Part shown: piece after piece, positions 25,562 through 33,778 of the stretch
Numbering within the stretch: position 1 is the first letter of the stretch
Layout of the letters: the number at the start of each line of letters is the position of its first letter
NCBI GenBank assembly: GCA_934778125.1
Contig: CAKVOF010000006.1
Span: 1-46,948 of the forward strand
Direction: 5' to 3'
Source of the DNA: an uncultured Clostridia bacterium
Lineage (GTDB): Bacteria; Bacillota; Clostridia; Christensenellales; UBA1242
DNA: 46,948 nucleotides
Notes under the pieces: generated by a model
Told to the model about the DNA's origin: nothing
Databases searched by the model: none
Seen by the model: only the letters and a program-made list of their open reading frames with translations
Position numbers and translations under genes: made by a program

Positions 25562-27157
25562 ATGTCTCAAATATTAGAGTTGTTTAAACTTCAATTAGAT
25601 AATAAATACGATATTTTTAAAAAGAAAGATTTTAAGTCGTTCTTTAAATTTTTCTTCAAGTATTTAGTACTAACAGTGGCAATTATTCTTGTTATGTTTT
25701 TAATATTAAGAAAAATTTTCTTTCTTTTGTTTATAAATGTTAACCCATCATTAATGACTTTGGTTTTGATTGCAACTCAAGCAATATCATTCATCTTTGC
25801 AGTTGGAAGCATAATGAACACGCTATATTTTAGTAAAGATAACGAACTTTTTATGGTTATGCCAGTAACATTTAATCAATTATTTATATCGAAAATTATG
25901 ATGATATACATAAATGAGTTAATATTCAATTTTGTTTATATGCTCCCTATTTTATTTACTTTTGGATTATTGGGGCATTTTAGTGTTATTTACTTTTTAT
26001 TATTGTTTGTGTTTATTCCAATTTTGCCAGTTTTGCCAATTGCCTTGGCTTCATTAATAAGCATTCCATTTATGTTTATTGTAAAGTTTTTTAAGAAAAA
26101 TATATGGCTTACTATTATCACAATTTTGATTTTGGTGGCAGGAATGTTTGTTTTATATATGCAATTAGTTTCAAAAATTTCGGGTGCAATTAACATTGCG
26201 GAGAAGCAAGTTTCCACGGGGTTAAAAATTAATAGAGAAGTTGAAAAACTGGGTTCTAATGTTTTTATCTTTTCAAAACTAGCAATTAGTTTAGTAAAAT
26301 TTCAAAATATTTATAATATATTCTTATACTTAATTGGCTCGTTCGTTTTGTTTATGTTATGTTTTTTGGTTATAAAACCATTTTATTATAAAGTTGCAAC
26401 AATAACTTTAGAAAACACTACAAGCCCAAAAAGAAAGCCAAAGAAATTTAAAGCAAGAAAGCCATTTAACGAACTTTTACTTAACGAAATAAAGCTAACA
26501 TTTAGAAGCCCATCATATATTTTTCAGTTCTTCTTATTCCCAGTGTTTATGCCGTTGATAGTTTTCACATATGATAAACTGCTTATCACAATTGCCGTTA
26601 ATCAAGCAGGGCAAAATATGATATTCGGCTCTCACATTTTAATTTTGTTAATCATTGCTTTGATGTCTAATATAATCTCATCAATAGCGATTTCAAAGGA
26701 AGGCTCAACATTTTATTTAACAAAAGTTTCTCCAATTGATTTTAAATTGCAAGTTTTGGCAAAGCTATTTTTTAATGCAATCTTCACAATTGGTGCTATT
26801 ATAATCACAACGATAACAACGCTTTTATTCACTAACTTAAGGGTGGAAATAGTGTTTTTATCGGCTTTCTTAGCAATTATTTTAAGCTTAGGCCATATAT
26901 GCCATAGCTTTGATATGGATTTGCAAAATCCTATTTTAGATTGGTACGATAATTCAGAGATTTCAGCATTAAGTAAATCTACAACAAAAAGTATGGTCTA
27001 TGCTTTAGTTTTATCCTTAATAATGTTTGTTTTAACAACATTGGGTGGAGTGACTGGATTAATCTTCGGAGTTGGAATGAGCGTGATGTATCTATTAGCA
27101 AGGATTCACTTGTTGAAAATTAGGATTTATTACTATTTCAACACAATGGAGGTGTGA
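25562..27157 (+). CDS. ABC exporter permease (cassette A)
   Basis: This 531-residue membrane protein has about twelve hydrophobic segments and is paralogous to the permease at 33756. Both share ELFMVMPVT/TVLLTMPVT, a basic cytoplasmic loop (PKRKPKKFKARKP here), and a segment around SNIISSIAISKEGSTFYLTKVSP, matched there by SNVTMSSVFSKEGNSAYLNKVNP. It follows the ATPase after 8 bases. The last codons carry GGAGGTGTGAT, the ribosome site of the next gene, so expression is coupled. Confidence 0.88.
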   Translation: MSQILELFKLQLDNKYDIFKKKDFKSFFKFFFKYLVLTVAIILVMFLILRKIFFLLFINVNPSLMTLVLIATQAISFIFAVGSIMNTLYFSKDNELFMVMPVTFNQLFISKIMMIYINELIFNFVYMLPILFTFGLLGHFSVIYFLLLFVFIPILPVLPIALASLISIPFMFIVKFFKKNIWLTIITILILVAGMFVLYMQLVSKISGAINIAEKQVSTGLKINREVEKLGSNVFIFSKLAISLVKFQNIYNIFLYLIGSFVLFMLCFLVIKPFYYKVATITLENTTSPKRKPKKFKARKPFNELLLNEIKLTFRSPSYIFQFFLFPVFMPLIVFTYDKLLITIAVNQAGQNMIFGSHILILLIIALMSNIISSIAISKEGSTFYLTKVSPIDFKLQVLAKLFFNAIFTIGAIIITTITTLLFTNLRVEIVFLSAFLAIILSLGHICHSFDMDLQNPILDWYDNSEISALSKSTTKSMVYALVLSLIMFVLTTLGGVTGLIFGVGMSVMYLLARIHLLKIRIYYYFNTMEV

Positions 27158-27158
27158 T

Positions 27159-28136
27159 ATGAAGAAAGTAATTATATCAATTTTACTTGTGTTACCATTT
27201 TTGCTTATATACTTCATATCATTCACTGGTCAAATTTTATCAAGATACAACTATCTTCCAGTTGAAAGAATAGCGCTCTTAGATGATAATGGTGATGAGT
27301 TGGAATCAAAAACGATAAAAGTTAAGAAGGATGAAATTTTTAATTTGAGAGTTAAAGTTTATCCAGAACTTGCAAGCAATAAAAAATATTCAATCACAAA
27401 TAGCAACAGAGCAATTTGTGAAGTTAACGAAACTGATAACACAGTGAAAGCTATAGAATTTGGTGAAGCCACGATTATCATAACTTCAAACGATAAACAT
27501 TATATTCAATATGTTATGAAATTTATAGTAACTCAAGAAGAAATAGAAGATATTATTATTTCTGAAGGTTTAACGCCTGAAAATAGATTAGTTATCCCAG
27601 CGGGAAGAACTAAAACAGTTGCGGTGGAAATTGTTCCAAACACAACTTTGCCAGAGTTTAGAGATTTAGTGTGGACATCATCAGATGAATCAATTGCAAC
27701 TGTGCATAAACACAACGGAACAATCACGGCGATAAAAGAGGGCTTGGTTGAAATAACGGTGAAGTCTGTTAAGAAACCAGAATTGGCAAAAACAATATAT
27801 ATTAAAGTGTCAAGTAGTGAGGAACTTGGAAAAGGTGTTTGGTTCGCAGGTGAAGGAGTTCAAACTGGAAAAATTAACAATGTTCCTATAAACTCAATCA
27901 TAGATCTTAAATCAATAACTAAGATTGTTGATTTGCCTGAGCTTTCAATAGATGATATTGCCTACGTTATCTTAACAAATTATAGCGAAGGTGAGTTAGA
28001 TGACTCAAAGCTAAACGAAGGTAAAATAAAGATTTTAAAAGCTGGCGTGTGGATTAAAGTGCGAATTAAAGCGGTTTTAAATGGAGTGGACTATGGAAAG
28101 GATAGCGTTATTTCATTTAGGGGAGTGAGTGCATAA
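27159..28136 (+). CDS. Membrane-anchored protein with BIG2-like domains (cassette A)
   Basis: This is a 325-residue protein. An N-terminal hydrophobic segment (ISILLVLPFLLIYFISF) acts as a signal anchor and leaves the rest outside. Residues ~35-125 and ~130-220 look like two bacterial Ig-like group 2 domains (YSITNSNRAICEVNE, then VWTSSDESIATVHK with GTITAIKEGLVEITV). The remaining ~100 residues are beta-rich and unrecognised. It starts two bases after the permease stop, so it is probably a partner of the exporter. The equivalent in cassette B is the shorter protein at 35488. Confidence 0.8.
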   Translation: MKKVIISILLVLPFLLIYFISFTGQILSRYNYLPVERIALLDDNGDELESKTIKVKKDEIFNLRVKVYPELASNKKYSITNSNRAICEVNETDNTVKAIEFGEATIIITSNDKHYIQYVMKFIVTQEEIEDIIISEGLTPENRLVIPAGRTKTVAVEIVPNTTLPEFRDLVWTSSDESIATVHKHNGTITAIKEGLVEITVKSVKKPELAKTIYIKVSSSEELGKGVWFAGEGVQTGKINNVPINSIIDLKSITKIVDLPELSIDDIAYVILTNYSEGELDDSKLNEGKIKILKAGVWIKVRIKAVLNGVDYGKDSVISFRGVSA

Positions 28137-28179
28137 AATAGACGTTTTAACTAAACAATAATAAATAACAATAAATTGT

Positions 28180-28208
28180 TTGTAGTTAAATTAATGATTT
28201 GTTATAAT
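28180..28208 (+). promoter_or_regulatory. Own promoter of the 875-residue lipoprotein
   Basis: TTGTAG (28180-28185), 17 bases and TGTTATAAT (an extended -10) lie inside the cassette, 70 bases before the lipoprotein start. Confidence 0.75.
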
Positions 28209-28277
28209 CCTTTATGCTTATATCAATTAACAAGTGATAACAAATAATAAATAATAAATAGATTTTAAGGAGAAATT

Positions 28278-30905
28278 ATGTTGAAAAAGTCAAAACTATT
28301 AACTAGCCTTGTTGCAGTTTTATTGTTCTGCTGTGGTCTTTTCGCTAGTTGTGGGAAAAATAAATCAATTGAGATTTATTTAACAAACAAGGATTATTCA
28401 ATCGAGCCAGGCAAAAGCGTTGTGCTTGAGTGCGACTTAAAAGAAATTAAAGCTGAAAACCTAGAATATTTCATCGTTGGCGATGGTGCAGGATCTATAA
28501 CAAACGATGGAAAACTTGTGGCAAATAAAGATGCGAAAGTTGGTTCAACAATTGTTATTAAAGCTAAATCAAAAGCTGATAAAGTTGAGTCTAACGAGCT
28601 TACATTCACAGTTGTTGATAGAAAACCACAAAATTCAATCGTTTTGAAAACCACAACTGGAAGTTTGGCAATCACAAAAGATTCTGAAATCTCACTAGTT
28701 CCAGTTTTTGATGGTGAAGATGATATTGCCATCACTTTAAGAGAAGTGGACTACACAATCATTAAAGGTGCAGAATTTGCAGAACTTAATGGAAGCATTT
28801 TAAAAATCAAAGAAGGTGCAACTCCAGCATCAAATAGTGAAATAGTTGTTAAAGGTGTTTCAAAAGCAAATGCTGATCTTGAAACAACGATAACTATAAA
28901 ATACATTGTTCCAAAAGACTATTCTCAAATTTCTGCAAACAATGTGGAGATTTTTGCAAATAACGCATCAACAAACTATCTAGAAATTGAATATCTTGAT
29001 GATGAACTAAATATCATAGGTGCAAATAATTTAGATTTCACATATTCAAGCGGAGATGAAAAAGTTGCGAACGTGTTAGAAAATGGAAAAATCGAAGTTA
29101 AAGGCCATGGAACAACAACAATCACAATTATTTCTAAAGCAAATCCAAGTGTTCAAACTACTTGCACTGTTAGTGTTGTGGCAACTCCAAAACAAATTGA
29201 GTTTAGTGAACAAAATCATTTAAGTACTCAAATAATTAATACCAATAAAATTACTTTTGGTATGAAAAATATTGATAACACTAGTGATAAACTTAACCTA
29301 TTATTTAAAGGAACAAATGCAATTGAAGGAATCACGGCAAGCCAAAACTTTAAATATACAATTAAAAAAGATAATACTATTTGCCCAGACTCAGTTGCAA
29401 AATTTGATTCAAACTCAGGTTTTGAGTTCTTTGAAGAGGGTTTATATGAAATAACAATAACATCAGATTCTAGAACTGGGAAAGTTGACATTTCAAATGT
29501 TCAAGAAGTTTCATTTACATTCGATGTTCAAGTGAATAACGGTTTAAATGTTAGAAAAGTAGCGGATTTAGTAACTTATGCTAATCAAGATTCAAACACA
29601 ACAGCAAATATTCTATGCGATTTGAATCTAACGGAAAAAGAAAATTTTGAAGGTAGGGATTTATCAGTTTCACCAGTGACAAATTATTACCGTAGCTTAA
29701 TATTTGTTGGCGATAGATATATTAATGGAAACGGTTATGTTTTAAGTGCCATAAACTTACCAATTATTCCTGGATCAACGGCAGGTGGTGAAACAATGCT
29801 TAAGTTTGTGGCTTATATTGACAATGACTATGAAAATATTCATCGATTAGTTGACAAGAAAAATGATCCATTCACCGTTCAAATTAATGATTTTTCAATA
29901 ATTGGGCAAGGAACAGTTAATGGAACTCATGTGAAGGACGCGGGACTATCAGTAATTCACTCAGATGGAAAAAGATTTAATTGTATTTATCGACGTGGAA
30001 TAGAAATTAATGATGAAAAATTTAAAGATAGTAGCAACAAGAATAAAACATCTGATCTTGTTCAATCAGATAGTGCATATGTTAAAAATATGGTTATTTC
30101 AAATGTTAAAGTTTCAAACTTCTATGTTGGATTAAGAATCTGTCATGCTGTTGATGGATTGTTAGAAGGAGTAGAAATTGACCAATGCTTTAGTAACGGA
30201 TTTGAAAGTGTTCAAAACACAATCACATTAAAAGATATGAAACTAGGGGTGGTTGGAGCATTTGGTATTGAAATAACTCCAGATGATATCGTTGGTGTGG
30301 AATCAACTCCAAGAGGAACATCAGGCAAAGATTTCAACTTGTCTCAATCAATTAAGTTTGAGGGCACAATTGATAGTGATAACTATAATAATGGAACCAC
30401 TCCTTATATGCAAGGATTGGAAACTCAATTAGGAAGTAGTGTTGGAGAGGCTGTTATTGCGATAACAGGTGGCACAGTTAATTATATAGTTAATCAGCTA
30501 GTTTCTGCTGGGAAAATCACTTCAGGCCAAAAAGAAGCAGTGCAAAATAAATTAACCACATTTTTAAACTCATTGATGTTTAAAAATATTAACGGAAATG
30601 ATTGTTTAAATTATTATTTGCTTGCATTTAATTCTATTGGTTATTCAAATGGAAATAAAGAGGATAAGAAAGGGAATAGATTGTTTGCAAATTATCCTGA
30701 TAGCGAATTAATTAATGTTATCGATGTTCTTATGAATTATGCAACCAATGTTGATGGTTCAACTGGTGAATCTACTTATACCGCTTATAAAGGTATGAAA
30801 TATCTTTTGTTAGACCTAGATACTGGCACAACAAATTTAGGTCAAATAATTTTGGTTAACCAAGCATATGATCCTAATTATTCTTCAAGCACTCAAGGTG
30901 CGTAA
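28278..30905 (+). CDS. Large surface lipoprotein with Ig-like and beta-helix parts (cassette A)
   Basis: This is an 875-residue protein with a lipoprotein signal peptide ending LFASC (Cys25). Residues ~30-310 form about three BIG2/Ig-like domains (FTYSSGDEKVANVLENGKIEV is the clearest). Residues ~430-660 look like a right-handed beta-helix: short repeating strands such as INGNGYVLSAINLPII, VKNMVISNVKVSNFYVGLRI and AVDGLLEGVEIDQC. The C-terminal ~180 residues are mixed helical and unrecognised. Beta-helices often bind or cleave polysaccharides, but I see no clear catalytic motif. AAGGAG precedes the ATG. It is the last gene of cassette A. Confidence 0.85.
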   Translation: MLKKSKLLTSLVAVLLFCCGLFASCGKNKSIEIYLTNKDYSIEPGKSVVLECDLKEIKAENLEYFIVGDGAGSITNDGKLVANKDAKVGSTIVIKAKSKADKVESNELTFTVVDRKPQNSIVLKTTTGSLAITKDSEISLVPVFDGEDDIAITLREVDYTIIKGAEFAELNGSILKIKEGATPASNSEIVVKGVSKANADLETTITIKYIVPKDYSQISANNVEIFANNASTNYLEIEYLDDELNIIGANNLDFTYSSGDEKVANVLENGKIEVKGHGTTTITIISKANPSVQTTCTVSVVATPKQIEFSEQNHLSTQIINTNKITFGMKNIDNTSDKLNLLFKGTNAIEGITASQNFKYTIKKDNTICPDSVAKFDSNSGFEFFEEGLYEITITSDSRTGKVDISNVQEVSFTFDVQVNNGLNVRKVADLVTYANQDSNTTANILCDLNLTEKENFEGRDLSVSPVTNYYRSLIFVGDRYINGNGYVLSAINLPIIPGSTAGGETMLKFVAYIDNDYENIHRLVDKKNDPFTVQINDFSIIGQGTVNGTHVKDAGLSVIHSDGKRFNCIYRRGIEINDEKFKDSSNKNKTSDLVQSDSAYVKNMVISNVKVSNFYVGLRICHAVDGLLEGVEIDQCFSNGFESVQNTITLKDMKLGVVGAFGIEITPDDIVGVESTPRGTSGKDFNLSQSIKFEGTIDSDNYNNGTTPYMQGLETQLGSSVGEAVIAITGGTVNYIVNQLVSAGKITSGQKEAVQNKLTTFLNSLMFKNINGNDCLNYYLLAFNSIGYSNGNKEDKKGNRLFANYPDSELINVIDVLMNYATNVDGSTGESTYTAYKGMKYLLLDLDTGTTNLGQIILVNQAYDPNYSSSTQGA

Positions 30906-30984
30906 ATAAAATGGGGTGATAATGCATAAAGTTTTGATGCCTTAAATACCAATAATTATACAATTATCATATTTATCAATTAAA

Positions 30985-31046
30985 AATAAAAGATTATAAG
31001 TTAAATAAACCAATTTAAAGTTTATTTGCGCTTATAATCTTTTTTA
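30985..31046 (+). terminator. Terminator ending cassette A
   Basis: A long interrupted stem: AAAAGATTATAAG pairs with CTTATAATCTTTT outside, and AAATAAAC pairs with GTTTATTT inside, ending in a T-run. Confidence 0.9.
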
Positions 31047-31316
31047 TTTAAGTGAAATTTGGGGAACAATAATAATACATTTTTAAATACTTTAAATAAC
31101 TTTAGTGATTAACATATACTATGAGATGTTGTGTTGTTCATTTTGCTTACAACCTAAATTGCTACCGCAACTACCATTGCTATGAAATAGATGCATAGTA
31201 CTGATTATGTGTCAGTTTATATCAAATGGCAATCCGTGCCACTTGAATAAACTTCCTTGGGCGTAAATTGTTAAAAATTATTACAATAGTCAAAACGCTA
31301 TTCACATAAAATTAAG

Positions 31317-31345
31317 TTGTCTTTTATTGTCGAAAATGATAAAAT
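31317..31345 (+). promoter_or_regulatory. Promoter of cassette B
   Basis: TTGTCT (31317-31322), 17 bases and TAAAAT (31340-31345) lie 30 bases before the fused gene. Confidence 0.65.
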
Positions 31346-31375
31346 TATTAAATAAAACTATATAATAGGTGAATT

Positions 31376-33778
31376 ATGCTTATTCTTTTTTATTCAATTA
31401 TTGTTTTAAGTGCGTTAATTCCAATTTGTTTAGGAATTTTGAATTTTAAAAAGCAAAAAAATTTAAAACCACTGCTCATAACTCTTTCTTTATGCGTGGG
31501 AGTGTTTTTTGCAATCCGTTATATGTGGGGCGATGAAGCGATTGAAAGTATACTTGCATTAAATAGCAGTGTGTTTAATTCAAAATTGTTGAACTTTTTA
31601 GCTCTAATAATTGTGTGGCTTTCATTATCATCAAGCCTTATGATGATGTTGTTTGGATTTTTTAATAATAAGTTAACTAATAAAATTGTAAACTATTTCG
31701 TTGCGCCAGCAATGGTTATAGTGCTAGTGGGATTTAGTTTGCTTTCAAAAGCGATAGTTGGGGCAAACGCTTTTAATGGATTTAACCTAAGGCTATTGTT
31801 TTTAGCAATAGAAGTTGGTTTAAGTTTGGGTTACTCAGTTTTTATATTTATCAAAAATGTTTTCTATAAAGATAAATCTTTTTTAACGGAAGAAGACCTA
31901 ATCGAAAAATCTAAAATACCTTTTCCTAAGTTTTCTTGGAGCAAGCCAACGAAAAATTCAAACAAATTTCTATATGGGTTAAAACTAGTTTTTGGCTATA
32001 TTTGGCAGTTTTTAGTAAATATTTGGCATTCTATTAAATGGTTTTTCAAAAAGTATTGGTTTGGAATATTTGTTGGAATTGTGATTGCATTATCGGTTAT
32101 GCCAGCATACACACTCCAAGGGCTATTTGGTTTTAAAAATTTGTCATACACATGCAAAGATTTGCAAATCCCTCATAGAGTAATTATTTATATTGGAATA
32201 ATATTGCCTTTCATAATTCACTTTTCGCTTAAGAATCAAGAATATAAAATCAAAAGATTTTTGCTAATGTTTATATGTTTAGGAACGTTGATTTCGTTTT
32301 CATTGAATCATAGATTTATGTCTTTCTTAGACCCAGTTAAATGGCCTTTGCATTTGTGTAACACAGCGATGTATATTATGCCTATAGTTTTGATATTCAA
32401 TATGAAAAGGTTTTTCTATTTCACATACTTTATCAACGTTGCGGGAGCTTTTCTTGCAATGGTTATGCCAAATTATAGTGCATCAACGAATGTGTTTTCA
32501 ACAAGCATTTTAATTTTCTATATAAACCATTTTATCGCATTTTTTATGCCAATATTATTTGTTTCGTTGGGAATGTTTGAAAAACCAAGATTAAAGCAAT
32601 TTATATATTCTATGGTCGGTTTCTTAGGGTATTTTGTTGTAATTTTGATTGTGAATGCTTTGTTTACTGGTTTATATGAAATAGGAAAGGCAAGTTCCGC
32701 AACAGATTATTTCTTTGTGAATTCCGATTTCATCGCCGATAAACTAGGAACTTGGTGTGAAAATTTGCGAAACACCGTTGCAGTTATAAAAATAGGTGAA
32801 GTTAAACTAACCTTTTATCCAATTTATCAAGTTTTGTTTTTCTTGGGTTATGTTGTTATCGGGCTTGCGGTTTGGTTTATGTATGAGCAAGCGTATCAAA
32901 TATCAGATTCATTTAAAGATATTAAAGCAAGAATGGTTAAAAATGAACAACAAAAAGTTGCACTGCTTAGCAGTTTAAAAGGAAGGAGTGTTATGAGTCC
33001 TATGTATCCAGAAAGTGAAAACAAATTAATATTAAAAGATTTTTCTAAAAAATACGCATCAAGCAATGTTTATGCAGTTAAAAATGCAAACCTTGAAATC
33101 AATGGTGGGAAAATTTTTGGCTTCTTAGGGCCTAATGGCGCTGGAAAGAGTACTATAATTAAGTCAATCGTTGGAATCCAGCCCATCACAAGTGGTGAAA
33201 TCCACGTTTGTGGCTATGATGTTGAAAAGCAAAGTGTTATGGCAAAAAGAAATATTGGATTTGTTCCAGATCACTATGCTCTTTATGAAAAACTAACGGG
33301 TAGGGAATATATAAATTATATTGCCGACCTTTATGGCGTTCCAAATAAGGAAAGGAACGAAAGAATAAATATGTATGTGGAAAAATTCGAACTTCAAGGC
33401 GCTTTCGATAACCAAATGAAAACTTATAGCCACGGAATGAAACAAAAAATTACGATTATGTCTGCCCTTGTTCATAATCCAAAAGTTTGGATTCTTGATG
33501 AGCCACTAACAGGCCTAGATCCAAATAGTATTTATCAAGTTAAAGAGTGTATGAAAGAGCACGCAAAAAAAGGAAATATTGTGTTTTTCTCAAGCCATAT
33601 TATTGATGTTGTTGAGAGGATTTGCGATAGAATTGCAATAATCAAGAAGGGTAATATTTTAACTTGCAAAACATTGAAAGAAATTGAAGATTCAAAAGTT
33701 TCTTTAGAAGATTTTTATATGAATATGATCAATCAAAATGTTAAAGAGGGTGGAAATGGTAAAAACAGTAGTAAATGA
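31376..33778 (+). CDS. Fusion of YwaF/TMEM164-like membrane protein and ABC ATPase (cassette B)
   Basis: This is an 800-residue protein. Residues 1-~510 are polytopic and match the 23200 protein in its C-terminal half, with WPLHLCN (Cys328), INVAGAFLAMVMP and FYINHFIAFFMP (His385). Residues 540-800 are a complete ATPase: Walker A GPNGAGKST, signature YSHGMKQK, Walker B WILDEPLTGLDP and switch His in FFSSHIIDV. In cassette A these are two genes. At the junction GGAAGGAGTG stands 2 bases before an in-frame ATG (32993), so a free 261-residue ATPase may also be made. AGGTGA precedes the main start. Confidence 0.88.
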   Translation: MLILFYSIIVLSALIPICLGILNFKKQKNLKPLLITLSLCVGVFFAIRYMWGDEAIESILALNSSVFNSKLLNFLALIIVWLSLSSSLMMMLFGFFNNKLTNKIVNYFVAPAMVIVLVGFSLLSKAIVGANAFNGFNLRLLFLAIEVGLSLGYSVFIFIKNVFYKDKSFLTEEDLIEKSKIPFPKFSWSKPTKNSNKFLYGLKLVFGYIWQFLVNIWHSIKWFFKKYWFGIFVGIVIALSVMPAYTLQGLFGFKNLSYTCKDLQIPHRVIIYIGIILPFIIHFSLKNQEYKIKRFLLMFICLGTLISFSLNHRFMSFLDPVKWPLHLCNTAMYIMPIVLIFNMKRFFYFTYFINVAGAFLAMVMPNYSASTNVFSTSILIFYINHFIAFFMPILFVSLGMFEKPRLKQFIYSMVGFLGYFVVILIVNALFTGLYEIGKASSATDYFFVNSDFIADKLGTWCENLRNTVAVIKIGEVKLTFYPIYQVLFFLGYVVIGLAVWFMYEQAYQISDSFKDIKARMVKNEQQKVALLSSLKGRSVMSPMYPESENKLILKDFSKKYASSNVYAVKNANLEINGGKIFGFLGPNGAGKSTIIKSIVGIQPITSGEIHVCGYDVEKQSVMAKRNIGFVPDHYALYEKLTGREYINYIADLYGVPNKERNERINMYVEKFELQGAFDNQMKTYSHGMKQKITIMSALVHNPKVWILDEPLTGLDPNSIYQVKECMKEHAKKGNIVFFSSHIIDVVERICDRIAIIKKGNILTCKTLKEIEDSKVSLEDFYMNMINQNVKEGGNGKNSSK
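32979..32995 (+). promoter_or_regulatory. Internal ribosome binding site and start inside the fusion gene
   Basis: AAGGAAGGAGTGTT followed by ATG (32993-32995), in frame with the fusion (Met540), sits exactly where the stand-alone ATPase begins in the paralogous cassette. It looks retained from a former separate gene. Confidence 0.7.

Larger units (their letters stand above)
30906..31375. other. Intergenic region between the two cassettes
   Basis: These 470 bases have no convincing gene. They hold the strong terminator at 30985-31046 and the cassette B promoter at 31317-31345. Between them, 31125-31265 is visibly richer in G and C than the surrounding spacers (about 38% by hand count), which could mean a structured RNA. 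A 25-codon Cys-rich frame at 31121 has no ribosome site. Confidence 0.5.

Noticed and set aside
28141..28190. Terminator between the anchored protein and the lipoprotein in cassette A
   Set aside because: The AACTA/AACAAT pairing is imperfect with a long AT-rich loop and no T-run, so it was not called.
31121..31198. A 25-codon Cys-rich frame (MRCCVVHFAYN...)
   Set aside because: There is no ribosome site, the ATG directly follows the -10-like box, and codon use is unlike the neighbours; kept only as part of a possible RNA.
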